Source: Phoronis ovalis
Lineage: Eukaryota; Phoronida; Phoronidae
DNA: 15,768 bases
Assembly (NCBI GenBank): GCA_028565635.1
Contig: JAOXYB010026357.1
Location: forward strand, 1 to 15,768
Direction of reading: 5' to 3'
Of the stretch, positions 1 through 8,535 are shown one piece after another. The position numbers and the translations under genes are program-made. Under the pieces are notes generated by a model, which saw only the letters and a list, made by a program, of their open reading frames with translations, did no database searches and had not been told where the DNA came from. Each line of letters begins with the position of its first letter. The first letter of the stretch is position 1.

Positions 1-58
1 ATCATAGACAAAGAAGGCAACAAAACTGCTTTGAATTTATTGAATTTTTTGACACACG
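1..58 (+). CDS. possible 3' end of an exon of an upstream gene (partial, weak)
   Basis: Frame 1 is open from the window edge and reads IIDKEGNKTALNLLNFLTH up to a strong donor, CACG|GTGAGT, with GT at 59-60. The stretch is only 19 codons and a second frame is also open, so chance is a real alternative. No product can be named. If it is real, the gene runs on the + strand and must end before the ARMC8 promoter near 776, or share transcription with it. Confidence 0.2.
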
Positions 59-104
59 GTGAGTGTTTTTGAAAGACCCCAACTTCTCCTGATAGTTGCA
101 CTTT

Positions 105-178
105 CTGGGCTATGACCCTACGGCTTCGCCATAATTATAAGCAAGCCATAGTAGGGTCATAAAGCTAGGACTACCCAG
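105..178. repeat. imperfect hairpin, about 74 bp
   Basis: The arms TATGACCCTAC (111-121) and GTAGGGTCATA (151-161) are exact reverse complements. Inside them GGCTT pairs with AAGCC after a 3-nt offset, and outside them CTGGG pairs with CCCAG (174-178). The centre is AT-rich (ATAATTATAA). This is probably a small transposon relic. No coding role is seen. Confidence 0.5.
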
Positions 179-775
179 AGCTATGCACTATAATGGAAGA
201 AGAAGAAGAATAGGCTACCCATGGACCTGCCTTAGTGCGGTCATGTATCTTTATACTACAATTTTGCGACCGGGTGTCATTTTCAGGACTGCCAACAATT
301 TAACTTTAACTAGTTTAAGTGTTATAAACACTAGCAGTAGCAGTAACAGTATAAAACAGGATTTAAGTAGGCTACCACAAATTTAACTAATACTGCACAT
401 ATAGCTAGCAACAATTATCGTGCAAACAGCAGTACATACTAATAACATATACGTGTTGCGTTGAATACTACGTACCCTTTTTCGTACAGTCAATCTCAAC
501 ATAAGGAAAGTGTTCAAAATAATAAGAAATTGTACCTATTCGATGAACAATGCCGCTTTCATTATCATTGAAATTTGGAGAGAGAAAATAGTAGTTAAAT
601 TAATTCACGTATTTGTGTATATTCACATATTATTTTATTAGTTGAGCTTTAAATATTCATAGAATGTATTTTTTTTTGTTATAAGAAGTTTTTAAATCAT
701 GTGAATAAAAAGTCCTAACAAAAAAATATATTACTATAAGCGGAAATAATTTCAACTTTAGCTTAGTACAACTTA
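179..775. other. non-coding stretch upstream of ARMC8
   Basis: No coding pattern is supported. A 67-codon + strand frame at 183-386 opens with an Arg run made by a GAAGAAGAAG tract and then becomes low-complexity Ser/Thr. It has no recognisable domain and no splice context, so I read it as chance. The part nearest 776 is T/A-rich and should hold the proximal promoter of ARMC8. Confidence 0.5.
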
Positions 776-786
776 GCCGCCATTTT
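739..786 (+). promoter_or_regulatory. candidate core promoter of ARMC8 with YY1-like and ETS-like motifs
   Basis: GCCGCCATTTT at 776-786 matches the YY1 consensus, which often sits at or just downstream of the start site of housekeeping genes. GCGGAAAT (740-747) has the GGAA core of ETS/GABP sites. Both lie within 130 bp upstream of the ATG of ARMC8 exon 1, and no TATA box is placed convincingly. The start site itself cannot be seen. I infer it lies near 776-800. Confidence 0.45.
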
Positions 787-862
787 CAAGAATTGTAAAA
801 TTTTTGTGGCTCTAAAAAAATTATTTATTGGATAATTTAGACCAAAGTTCGTAACTACAATC

Positions 863-865
863 ATG
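863..865 (+). CDS. ARMC8: ARMC8 exon 1: coding part is the ATG alone
   Basis: The sequence reads ACAATCATG|GTAAGTG, a textbook donor directly after an ATG. Joined in phase 0 to the acceptor at 2850 (TTTTGTGTAG|GAAATGGAT) it gives [14 protein letters not shown]. The 5' UTR part of the exon probably starts near 780-800. If this exon is not used, the next in-frame ATG at 2854 in exon 2 starts the same protein two residues later. So the protein is barely affected by the choice. Confidence 0.6.
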
Positions 866-3800
866 GTAAGTGCTATTTAAGTCTTACAGTTTTTTGTTTA
901 CGGAAATTTTTCGTGAGTTTCTCTCTGTGTCCCATATCGTGAATGGCAATCGTGAATTATGTGCGAAATTTAGGAATATTCGACTTCGTCTGCTTGTCTC
1001 CCGACTCTTGTCACTGTCAGTTGCGGATCCGGATATAGAATTTAGATAAGATTTTACTTTACAACAGGTCGGTGTAGTCACGTTGTAAAAGTGTCGTCAG
1101 TTTGAAAAGTATTAATCGTCAAAGTATTAAGGTGCAGATGAAATGACAGGAACTGTATTTGTTATTGTTAATATTACACATCTGACTGAAGTTGCTAGAA
1201 TTATTTTAGTTTGGGAAAGAGTCAGATATTTTTTACAGGCCTGTGGAAGGTAGGTCCGAAGTAAGTGTTTCAATACTATCTATTTATCTTGTGTTACATC
1301 CTTCCCTTGAACTTTCGATGATTACAGGACGGATTCTGGTTGGTGCGCAGAAATAAGCGAACTTATGTACAAAATGTTTGTCTGTAACATGCTAAAATCA
1401 TGTTAGTAGGTAAAATATAAAATATTGAGGTGTGCTAGTTCTAGAAGGTTTTAGCAACAGCTAGATTAAACGAAGGTACAGCTACTGTGGCTGGGTTTAA
1501 TCTGTTCCATTGGATAATGGACCAAGGAACGAAGGAACCGCTAATATTACACTTAATCGATCCTTCTTCTAGATACTGCAGACTCAGAGGCTGTCATGAT
1601 CACAAACTAGAAATTTTGAAGACTCTTATATAGGGACTTCTATGAGTCTTCAAAATTTCTAGTTTGTGATCATGACAGCCTCTGAGTCTGCTGTATCTAG
1701 AAGAAGGATTATTAAGTGTAGTATTAGCGATGACTAAGTTGTGCAAGATCTTGTATATATGTAACACATTCTGGCTTAATTCTGCTCTTCGTCTTTCTAG
1801 GTGTTTCCATTCCTGGTTGAAGCATTTTTGTAACTGTACTAGTGTTATGATACCTTTCTAGGACATACCTAGCACCCCTTCTCTGGACTTTTTCTAGACA
1901 AGTAATATTATTATAGGAGAAGATGTCCCAGACTATTGAACTGTATTCTAAGATACTTCTAGGTCTAACTAGGGCAAAGTAACCCTGCTGCTTTACATAG
2001 TAAGAAGGAACTTTTATGTTTCTCTTGACAAGGAAGAGTGCCAAGTTAGCTTTCTTAGCTGTGTCTCGGTTATATTTTTCCAACTCAAGTCCTGGGAAAT
2101 CTGCATACTTAGGTATTTATATTAGCTTCTGAGACTTGTTCAAGAGGTATCCCACGTATGTGATATTGAAAAGAAAAAGGTTTATTAGAGGGAGTATATT
2201 ATATGCATAATAGGATTTACTGGCTACCACTGGGATAATTCTTCTGTAATTCATGTTTACCAATGTGATAGCTCAAAAGAAGGGTGCAGTTTTCTGACTC
2301 TCTCATAGGAGATTTTTTTTCTGGGAGGGAGCTCCCAAAACGGGAGACACCATCTCAAAAGAGAGGGACTTAATGACAGGTGACAGATAGTCACTGATTT
2401 TTCATGTTCAGCGATTGATTTTAACCTAACATTCAATCTAGTCACTTACCAGTACAAATTTTGCAAAGCGATGTTAACATATACATCAATACAGTTCTCC
2501 AGTCTGGAACAGGTAGACCCTGTGATGGTACATAAGCGAGTGTGAGTAAGTGAGTGTGCATGCATGATTGCCTTCAGATCGTGCTAGCATCTAGCCAAAG
2601 TACATAACTGCACTATAGATCTGACACAAGCTGGATACAGCTTCTTTCTTGGCCAAATGTTCCGTTTTTGAGTAATTAAGGGTTTGACCCTGTAGCATAG
2701 CCAAACACACAGAGGAATTAGAATTTGCTCGGTAGTTCTGTCTGTTATATACAAAATATTTATTTGAACTTGGATATTCATTGAATTCATGATTATAGTA
2801 GTATACATTAACACAATAAATAAAATGAAAGTACATTTGATTTTGTGTAGGAAATGGATGAAGACAAAGATTATGTAGATAATTTGTTTTGTAATGATCG
2901 AAGTAAATGGTTTGATTCCTGTCGACTGATGAAAAATGCTGCTATTGGGAACACTAAACAGAAAGCTTTTCTTGTGGATACCGGAGTTATTCCAAGGTAT
3001 TGTTATAATTCTATTTATTTTTGTATAATACATAATGTAGAAGAGCGTTAATTTTTTCATGCATGTATTTAATTTAAGAAAGTTAAAAATATCTTGATTC
3101 ACTTGTTAATTTGGCATGCTTCTTGTTCTTGCAATGTATGAGATGTCACATTATACATAATTTGAATGAATCCCATGATGCAAGACTGGTTTTAATTAAT
3201 ATTTGAATTTTCTCTTATTTTTTATGTACATCGTAGACTGGTTTTTAGTGGTGTCAGTATTTTAGCAGAATTCTCCTGGCTATTAGAAACATATTAAACA
3301 TTGGATGCTTAAAGGAAATGGCAATAGAATATTTGTGATTCATTTCTATATTACGTATTGATTATAACCAAAAATTTCTTGACAAAAGTAATCATGGCAT
3401 ATCTGCAAAATGAGAAGAAAAGATCAGTAATATGTTTGACAGTAGTTACAGTGATGTTATAATCTAAATGTTCACTCGACACCTATGATGTTTGTATGGT
3501 GCTATGTTATTTTGTAATTTTTTAGATTAATGCAGTTTATGATGGATGAGACTGTTCCGCTAGATGTCAGTTTAGAAGCTACAATAGTGTTAGGAAGTTT
3601 GGCCAGAGGATCAAATGAGGAAATCTCTAAAATGTTAGAAGCAGGTTGTGTGCCTGCCTTACTCCAAGGTAAATTATAGGATAGAGCATTGCCAGTGTAA
3701 TCCTGGAGCAAAGATGTATACATGTAAACTGTAGGTGAAATGTATATAGCTTAAGCTCTACCCGTGTTTGTTTGGAGAGAAGATTTGAACTGTTAAGAGG

Positions 3801-6800
3801 TTTGCGTGTTGTTCCTCCAAGATAAATCATAGATTAGAGCACTGTCTGTGTCGGGCTGTAGGATGAATATAAACTCCTTAGTCTGTCAAGCTTCACATAA
3901 AATTGTTAACATTTAATTCGTACATGTTTTGGGCTTACGCCACATATTTATTGGCATATATATGAGTATAACAGAAATTTTATTATCTTATGACCTCAGT
4001 GCAAGTAGAAACGTGACATTTTTTCTCAATCATATATCAGTCAATCAGAGGTCGCCAGCAATGATGAAGATGTTATGTTTACGTGCCCTAACTGACTAAT
4101 ATATGTTTCCTTTTTCCTCAACTAAACAAGTATATTCACGGAGATTAAAATGTTATTTTCTTAGATTATTTATTTCTAGGCTTATCTCATCGAGACCTTA
4201 AACTAGTGGAAGCGTGTCTCCGCTGTTTAAGAACGATATTTGTCAGCAAGGAAAGACCAGTTGAAATCATTTACCAAGACCCTACTGTTATTCCCCATCT
4301 GATACGTTTATTGCCGGGGACAATGTGTACACAAGAATGTGTCACAAACATTATAGGTCACTGTTGTCAGGTAATGTAAAATTTTAATATGCAACATGAT
4401 GATTTTTGTTTTGAGTATTTAAGCATTTTTAGCTGAAAAAGGTTACATGATTTACATTATCAATATAAATCATGAGTAATCAAAATTCACAAGACTAATT
4501 GAATGAAATTTGACTACAGCTGCTAGTAGAGCTTCAGTAAGAGCTCACTTATTGCACAGATAAGAAATCAGCAGCTAGTAACATTTATCAGACAAGATGC
4601 AGTGTTTTGAAAATGTCCCATGTTATAATGCTTGTCAAATTTTAGAATTGTGCATAGTTTGTAAGAAATGTTTATTTGTTATGTCTTCTTCAATAACGTT
4701 TCATATCCCTTGTTACAGTGCATAGAACATCAGGCAGTACTATGTAGTCATGGACTGATTGATGTCCTTGCGCCTCTGTTGTGCTCAAACATCTATAAAG
4801 TACAGATGCCTACTATAAACTGTTTTTCCCGATTGTGTTATCAAAATCCCGAAGTCTCGATAGCGGTTGCTTCAGGTAAGCAAGTAAGTAGTTGGCTCAA
4901 AGACTACTAAAGTTTGCATTAAAATATTATAACCAGTTTGCACACTTGTATGTATTGTAAAGCTAACTAGGCAACAATGTCTTGTTATCAACAAAATGTT
5001 GAATACTTCTAAGCTTTCGTTATTTATAGATTGTCCAGTGTACAAATTATAGGCCTTCGAAAAACCAAACTGCTAAGAAACGTGAATGGGAATAAAGGAT
5101 AAAATTAAGTGCCAAACAAATGTAAACATTTTCTTACCATAAATATTAAAGATTTTTAAAAAAATTAGTATTTTCATTAGATGCTAGAAGTTTAAAGCCT
5201 CAACTACTTTCTCGCACAACTGCAGATATTTAAAATTAGCATTTTATGTCAAAGCTAGACAATATTAAACTGTTTTACGTGATATAATGCGGTAACTAAA
5301 GTTTAAGGAAACAGTACAAAAGGATTAAAAAACCTTTCAATTAGTAAAACTAAACTAACTGCTCTGCATGCTGTCAAGAGTGACTGGTCTGCTACCTAGT
5401 GAATGAGCTTATATAGGTATGCTACGTGTGAAAGGGTATGGTTTTCAGCATTCAAAATTTCAAAAAGGGGTAATAGTTTCAAGCATGAAGTTTCAAAAGC
5501 AGTTGCAATTTCATCCCACTCTGAAAAAAAGTAAACATAATAATTAATAACTTGAAATTATGTTTTTGTCCTCGTATTTTCCTGAAAATGTGTGTAATCA
5601 GGGACATTTGTTCAAAAATTCCGAAAAGATTGTTTTTTAAATTTTTTCTCCAAAATATTAAAGAGTTTGAAAGGTTGAGTGGAGTACCCCCCGTATAAAA
5701 ATTATTGAAGTCTTCTCTCGGGGTCTGCCACTTAATGGAGAATTTAAGAGTTTCAGTAACTCGAAATTAAAAAAATTAAATCTTTTTCCAGCTACATATG
5801 AGGGCGAAGCTATACCTCAATTACTAGTCAAATTAATGGCCAGAGATCAACCAGATGAAATGCAGATAGCTGCAGCTAATTGGTAAGTATTTAATGAAAC
5901 ATTTAGAGCAGTGTTATTGCACTTATCCGATATAAGATTTAGAAGCATTTTCGTTATTTGTTTTTTTCAAATGAACTATTGGAGGAACCTGAAATCATAT
6001 ATTTGTGTGGATGTTTGCAAGTGATATAACCCTTGTTGATTACTGTGTCATGGCCATGTCAACTTGTAAATATTACAGAAACTTCATAGATTATGCTGCA
6101 AGAATGCAATCTATTTATGTAAAGGCATCCCAAACTTGCATTTTGTTTTTATTTTTTAGCTTAACATACATATGCCGAGCTGGTGCAATAGACCCATGTG
6201 ATCAAGTTGTTATGTTGAAGGTAAATGAAAATAAATATGTTCATAATGTTTAATGTTCATTTTAATAGTTATTATTAATTAGCAGTTAATCAATTTTTGT
6301 AAGTGACGACCAAGGCCTATTTTTAGTAAAACAAGAATTCCTTCAGTTTCTGCGTGTAAACATTTTCAATTGCTAATAACATATCAAGACCTCATGACAC
6401 ATCTCTTTTTGCATATTTCTGTTAGTTCCATTCATTTCTGTTTTTTGTTAGCATTTGGTCAAACTGAACAAACCTTTCATTTGGAACATTAAACTAGCAG
6501 TTTAGCTAGTGCAAAAAGTAAGATAAAGTTGTGTGTTTAAGTATATTGAGCTACCTTAGAACTTACTCGGTCTTACTTGAGTGTTTAGCAAAAGTTGCAC
6601 TGACATTAGCCAATCATCATGAAAATTTTCTTATTTTTCAGACTTTACCTACGATCGTAAGGATGTGTAAAAAAACTAGAACTATAGCCGAACGTGTTGA
6701 TGGAGCCGAATTATTGGCTTACTTAACCGAGACAGATGTAGAACTTCAGCGGATTGCCAGTATCTCTGATCATCTCATTACAACATTAGCAGAATATTTT

Positions 6801-8339
6801 AAAGTAGAAGATCGTGCCTGTGATATGCAGCAAGCTGCACTGAAAGCATTTGCCTCTCTGGGTGCCAATGATGAAGAGATCAGGAAACAGGTATTTCAAG
6901 CTTTTTACTAACTTGAAGGTATTGTTAGTTTTTGATTAATTTTCATGAAATGTTAACGTTTCATGAAGCATCATGAAGTTCCTGAGTGGAATGCCTGTAT
7001 CTATTTTCAAGTGTTGTATTTGTTAAACGTTCTACCAGTCTTACATTCAAATGTTGCCTGATTTAATCAATTATATGAAACATAAAATTTAAGCCTTCAA
7101 ACAAGTCTTTGAACATATTGATGGCATTTCCTGTGCTGATGACCTTTGTAGAGGTCGGAAATTGAATGCCTTTGTCAATCAAAGTATCCATAAGGGGACT
7201 TCATTGTTGTGAAAATGTGATTGATGTTGAAATATTGTTTGTAAGCTGGGAACATATGTTTTGTAGTTCATTAATTAGTACCGTATTTGAACTTATTCCG
7301 GATATTTTATATTAAGATTTTATGTCCAGAGATATCCTAAATATTCTAAGTAATTCAGATATATTTACTTAACTGTGGCACAAAGAACTTACTAGCAAAG
7401 TTATACTTCAAGCTTTCATCAGTGCTGGTGCCCTCTGGTGGATTAAATTTACTGTATTTGAATTACTTTCTGTGTTTAATGAATATTCATGAATATCTTT
7501 TTCTTGTGTTTTAAACAGATTATCGAAACAGAAAACTTAATGGACTACATCATTACTGGTTTATCAGATCCTTCACCAAAAGTCCAACTTGCTGCTGTTA
7601 GATGTATGCACAGTTTGTCCAGATCCGTGCAACAGTTAAGAACCAGCTTTCAAGATCATGCTGTGTGGAAACCGCTTATGAAGGTATACTAATCATTTTG
7701 TAGGAAATAATGTCTTTGGTAATGCATAGTCATGGTGAAGGATGGTTGCATAAAATTTGTGATACTTTCATTATAATAGTAGTGAAAAACAGCCCAGTGA
7801 TATCTGTTCCAATTGAATACCAGTGCGACAATGTCATTTCTTTTGACAGATTTTGAACAGTGCTTCCGATGATGTCATTACTGTGGCTTCGTCAACATTA
7901 TGCAATCTGCTTTTGGAGTTCTCACCCAGCAAAGAGGTGAGTGATACAGAAATTAGATGTTAGACTATAATTCGCTGGACTAAATCACAATTCAGCTGTA
8001 AACAGTTGCATGTATATTTTTTTCTAGTAGGCAGTTAAAACAGCAACTCACTTTCCCATTTGTGACAATCTGTCGCTATATCTTTCTTTTTTCCTCACAT
8101 TGTTTTGTAAGGAACTTTGCTTTGTCTGAGCTTGTTTCTACTCCTTGTCACTTTGTGCAGTTAAGCATAGGGTATGGAAATGTGTAGACAGTCCATAGTC
8201 TTCTTTTTGAATTTTTAATTCAGATTGCTTACTTTTGCATTTGAAGCCCATTCTTGAGCTTGGTGGAATTGATCTACTAGTGGACTTGACCAAAAGGGAA
8301 AATGCTGCTCTAAGGCTAAATGGTATCTGGGCTTTAATG
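863..8339 (+). CDS. ARMC8: ARMC8 (armadillo repeat-containing protein 8), CTLH/GID E3 ligase subunit; 11 exons, C-terminal part not in window
   Basis: ARMC8 (yeast Gid5) is an armadillo-repeat scaffold of the CTLH/GID ubiquitin ligase. It joins the RanBP9/Twa1 and RMND5/MAEA parts of the complex and, through its C-terminal repeats, docks the substrate receptor GID4. Joined exons are 863-865, 2851-2996, 3526-3668, 4180-4370, 4719-4875, 5792-5882, 6160-6220, 6642-6890, 7519-7683, 7850-7936 and 8247-8339. They sum to 1386 nt, exactly 462 codons with no stop, and all introns are GT-AG. Landmarks shared with vertebrate ARMC8 are [92 protein letters not shown] and NGIWALM. The loop after YFK in exon 8 is about 16 residues shorter than in vertebrates. 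Vertebrate ARMC8 continues about 200 residues past NGIWALM, and none of that is found here. Identity is near certain. The 5' end is inferred from frame and motif. Confidence 0.95.
1540..1728. repeat. long near-perfect inverted repeat (86/85-nt arms, 18-nt loop) in ARMC8 intron 1
   Basis: The left arm 1540-1625 and right arm 1644-1728 are reverse complements with only a few differences (one C/T, one T/A, and a CGA/TA indel region). The loop is TTATATAGGGACTTCTAT. Similarity ends abruptly outside the arms. The right arm abuts the LINE fossil at 1724-2083, so it may be the 3' end of that element with an inverted copy beside it. In the ARMC8 pre-mRNA it would fold into a duplex of about 85 bp. 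Confidence 0.85.
1724..2110 (-). mobile_element. fossil of a non-LTR retrotransposon, C-terminal end of the reverse transcriptase
   Basis: On the - strand an open frame of 119 codons (2083 to 1724) carries the order seen at the end of CR1/Jockey-type reverse transcriptases: LVRP, then LEYSSIVWD, then [13 protein letters not shown], then [13 protein letters not shown]. The usual LGW and downstream part are altered ([12 protein letters not shown]). No catalytic domain or endonuclease is present. It is a 5'-truncated, dead copy within ARMC8 intron 1, antisense to the gene. The family beyond LINE is not certain. Confidence 0.75.
2851..2996 (+). CDS. ARMC8: ARMC8 exon 2 (residues 2-50, N-terminus)
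   Basis: The acceptor is TTTTGTGTAG| and the donor is CCAAG|GTATTG. The exon encodes the acidic start, YVDNLF, and [22 protein letters not shown], which aligns with the first armadillo helices of vertebrate ARMC8. It ends in phase 2, and AG joins the A of exon 3 to make Arg50. An ATG lies at 2854, the third base triplet region of the exon, and could serve as start. Confidence 0.93.
3526..3668 (+). CDS. ARMC8: ARMC8 exon 3 (residues 50-98)
   Basis: The acceptor is TTTTTTAG|ATTAATG and the donor is TCCAAG|GTAAAT. The product holds [15 protein letters not shown] and CVPALLQG, matching the vertebrate ECAVVLGSLAMG and IIPALLQG. It ends in phase 1, with a Gly codon split as G|GC. The last bases of the exon and its donor are duplicated in decayed form downstream at 3817-3851. 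Confidence 0.93.
3664..3851 (+). repeat. diverged short duplication of the exon 3 edge
   Basis: The 35 bases at 3664-3698 (last 5 of exon 3 plus 30 of intron) match 3817-3851 at 28 of 35 positions with no gap. In the second copy the donor GT has become AT (CCAAGATAAA), so it cannot splice. The spacing is 153 bp, and similarity fades on both sides. Confidence 0.45.
4180..4370 (+). CDS. ARMC8: ARMC8 exon 4 (residues 98-161)
   Basis: The acceptor is TATTTCTAG|GCTTATC and the donor is TGTCAG|GTAATG. It encodes [15 protein letters not shown] and [12 protein letters not shown], matching vertebrate [13 protein letters not shown] and DATVIPHLMALL, then [11 protein letters not shown] in place of ICQIFSHCCKG. 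It ends in phase 0. Confidence 0.95.
4719..4875 (+). CDS. ARMC8: ARMC8 exon 5 (residues 162-213)
   Basis: The acceptor is TTGTTACAG|TGCATAG and the donor is CTTCAG|GTAAGC. It encodes an armadillo repeat with [19 protein letters not shown] and [21 protein letters not shown], matching vertebrate DHQTILFNHGAV and [21 protein letters not shown]. It ends in phase 1. Confidence 0.95.
4876..5791 (+). other. ARMC8 intron 5, no feature seen
   Basis: This 916-nt AT-rich intron is flanked by a strong donor (GTAAGC) and a pyrimidine-rich acceptor (TCTTTTTCCAG). I see no exon, repeat with clear arms, or RNA gene inside. The other ARMC8 introns, of 166-628 nt, also hold nothing recognisable apart from the elements listed separately. 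Confidence 0.6.
5792..5882 (+). CDS. ARMC8: ARMC8 exon 6 (residues 214-244)
   Basis: The acceptor is TTTTTCCAG|CTACAT and the donor is AATTG|GTAAGT. It encodes [16 protein letters not shown] and EMQIAAAN, in the place of vertebrate ELLPQIFVKMLQRDKP and EMQLTSAK. It ends in phase 2, and TG joins the C of exon 7 to make Cys244. Confidence 0.93.
6160..6220 (+). CDS. ARMC8: ARMC8 exon 7 (residues 244-264), 61 nt
   Basis: The acceptor is TATTTTTTAG|CTTAAC and the donor is TTGAAG|GTAAAT. It encodes [10 protein letters not shown] followed by DQVVMLK, matching vertebrate LTYMCRAGAI and NCIVLK. This is one of the most conserved stretches of the family. It ends in phase 0. Confidence 0.95.
6642..6890 (+). 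CDS. ARMC8: ARMC8 exon 8 (residues 265-347)
   Basis: The acceptor is TTATTTTTCAG|ACTTTAC and the donor is AAACAG|GTATTT. It holds [40 protein letters not shown] and [12 protein letters not shown]. Between YFK and QQAAL only about 8 residues are present, where vertebrates have about 24. So this inter-repeat loop is about 16 residues shorter without a frame change. Confidence 0.96.
7519..7683 (+). CDS. ARMC8: ARMC8 exon 9 (residues 348-402)
   Basis: The acceptor is TTTTAAACAG|ATTATC and the donor is ATGAAG|GTATAC. It holds [34 protein letters not shown] and [18 protein letters not shown], the last identical to vertebrate ARMC8. It ends in phase 0. Confidence 0.97.
7850..7936 (+). CDS. ARMC8: ARMC8 exon 10 (residues 403-431)
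   Basis: The acceptor is TTTTGACAG|ATTTTG and the donor is AAAGAG|GTGAGT. It encodes [20 protein letters not shown] and LLEFSPSKE. The last nine residues are unchanged from vertebrates. It ends in phase 0. Confidence 0.96.
8247..8339 (+). CDS. ARMC8: ARMC8 exon 11 (residues 432-462), last ARMC8 exon visible
   Basis: The acceptor is the weaker GCATTTGAAG|CCCATT. The nearer-consensus TTCAG at 8219-8223 would be out of frame and meet a TGA, so it is rejected. The exon encodes [19 protein letters not shown] and [11 protein letters not shown], matching vertebrate PILESGAVELL and ALRVNGIWALM. The donor is TTAATG|GTGAGT. Reading through the donor gives 34 more codons and a TGA at 8442-8444. Confidence 0.93.
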
Positions 8340-8535
8340 GTGAGTATGGAGATTTTTTTAATTTTTTCAAGCCAAGCATGTTGTTGGATAGTGTTTTTGA
8401 TAAAAAAAAAACATCAGAAGATTATTTATTTTGTGGCTACTTGACTTCTACAAAATTTTGTTAAGAGGAGAAAAGGCTAATTGCAGATTAAACTGGCTTA
8501 CCTATTAGTGGAGATGCCTGTTTCTGAAAAATAAA
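8340..8535 (+). other. possible retained-intron 3' end of a short ARMC8 transcript
   Basis: If the donor after exon 11 is not used, the frame continues for 34 codons, rich in aromatic and aliphatic residues then lysines, to TGA at 8442-8444. AATAAA follows at 8530-8535. The product would have 496 residues and would lack the C-terminal repeats. Short ARMC8 isoforms are known in human cells, but nothing in the sequence proves that this one is made. Confidence 0.3.

Noticed and set aside
884-1081. 65-codon - strand frame just after ARMC8 exon 1
   Set aside because: It shows no domain and lies in intron 1 antisense. It is best read as chance.
2584-3102. 172-codon - strand frame
   Set aside because: It runs antisense across ARMC8 exon 2 and AT-rich intron, is rich in Ile, Tyr and Phe, and matches no family.
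3502-3830. Two overlapping - strand frames of 73 and 67 codons
   Set aside because: Both are shadows of ARMC8 exon 3 and its flanking intron and of the short duplication there.
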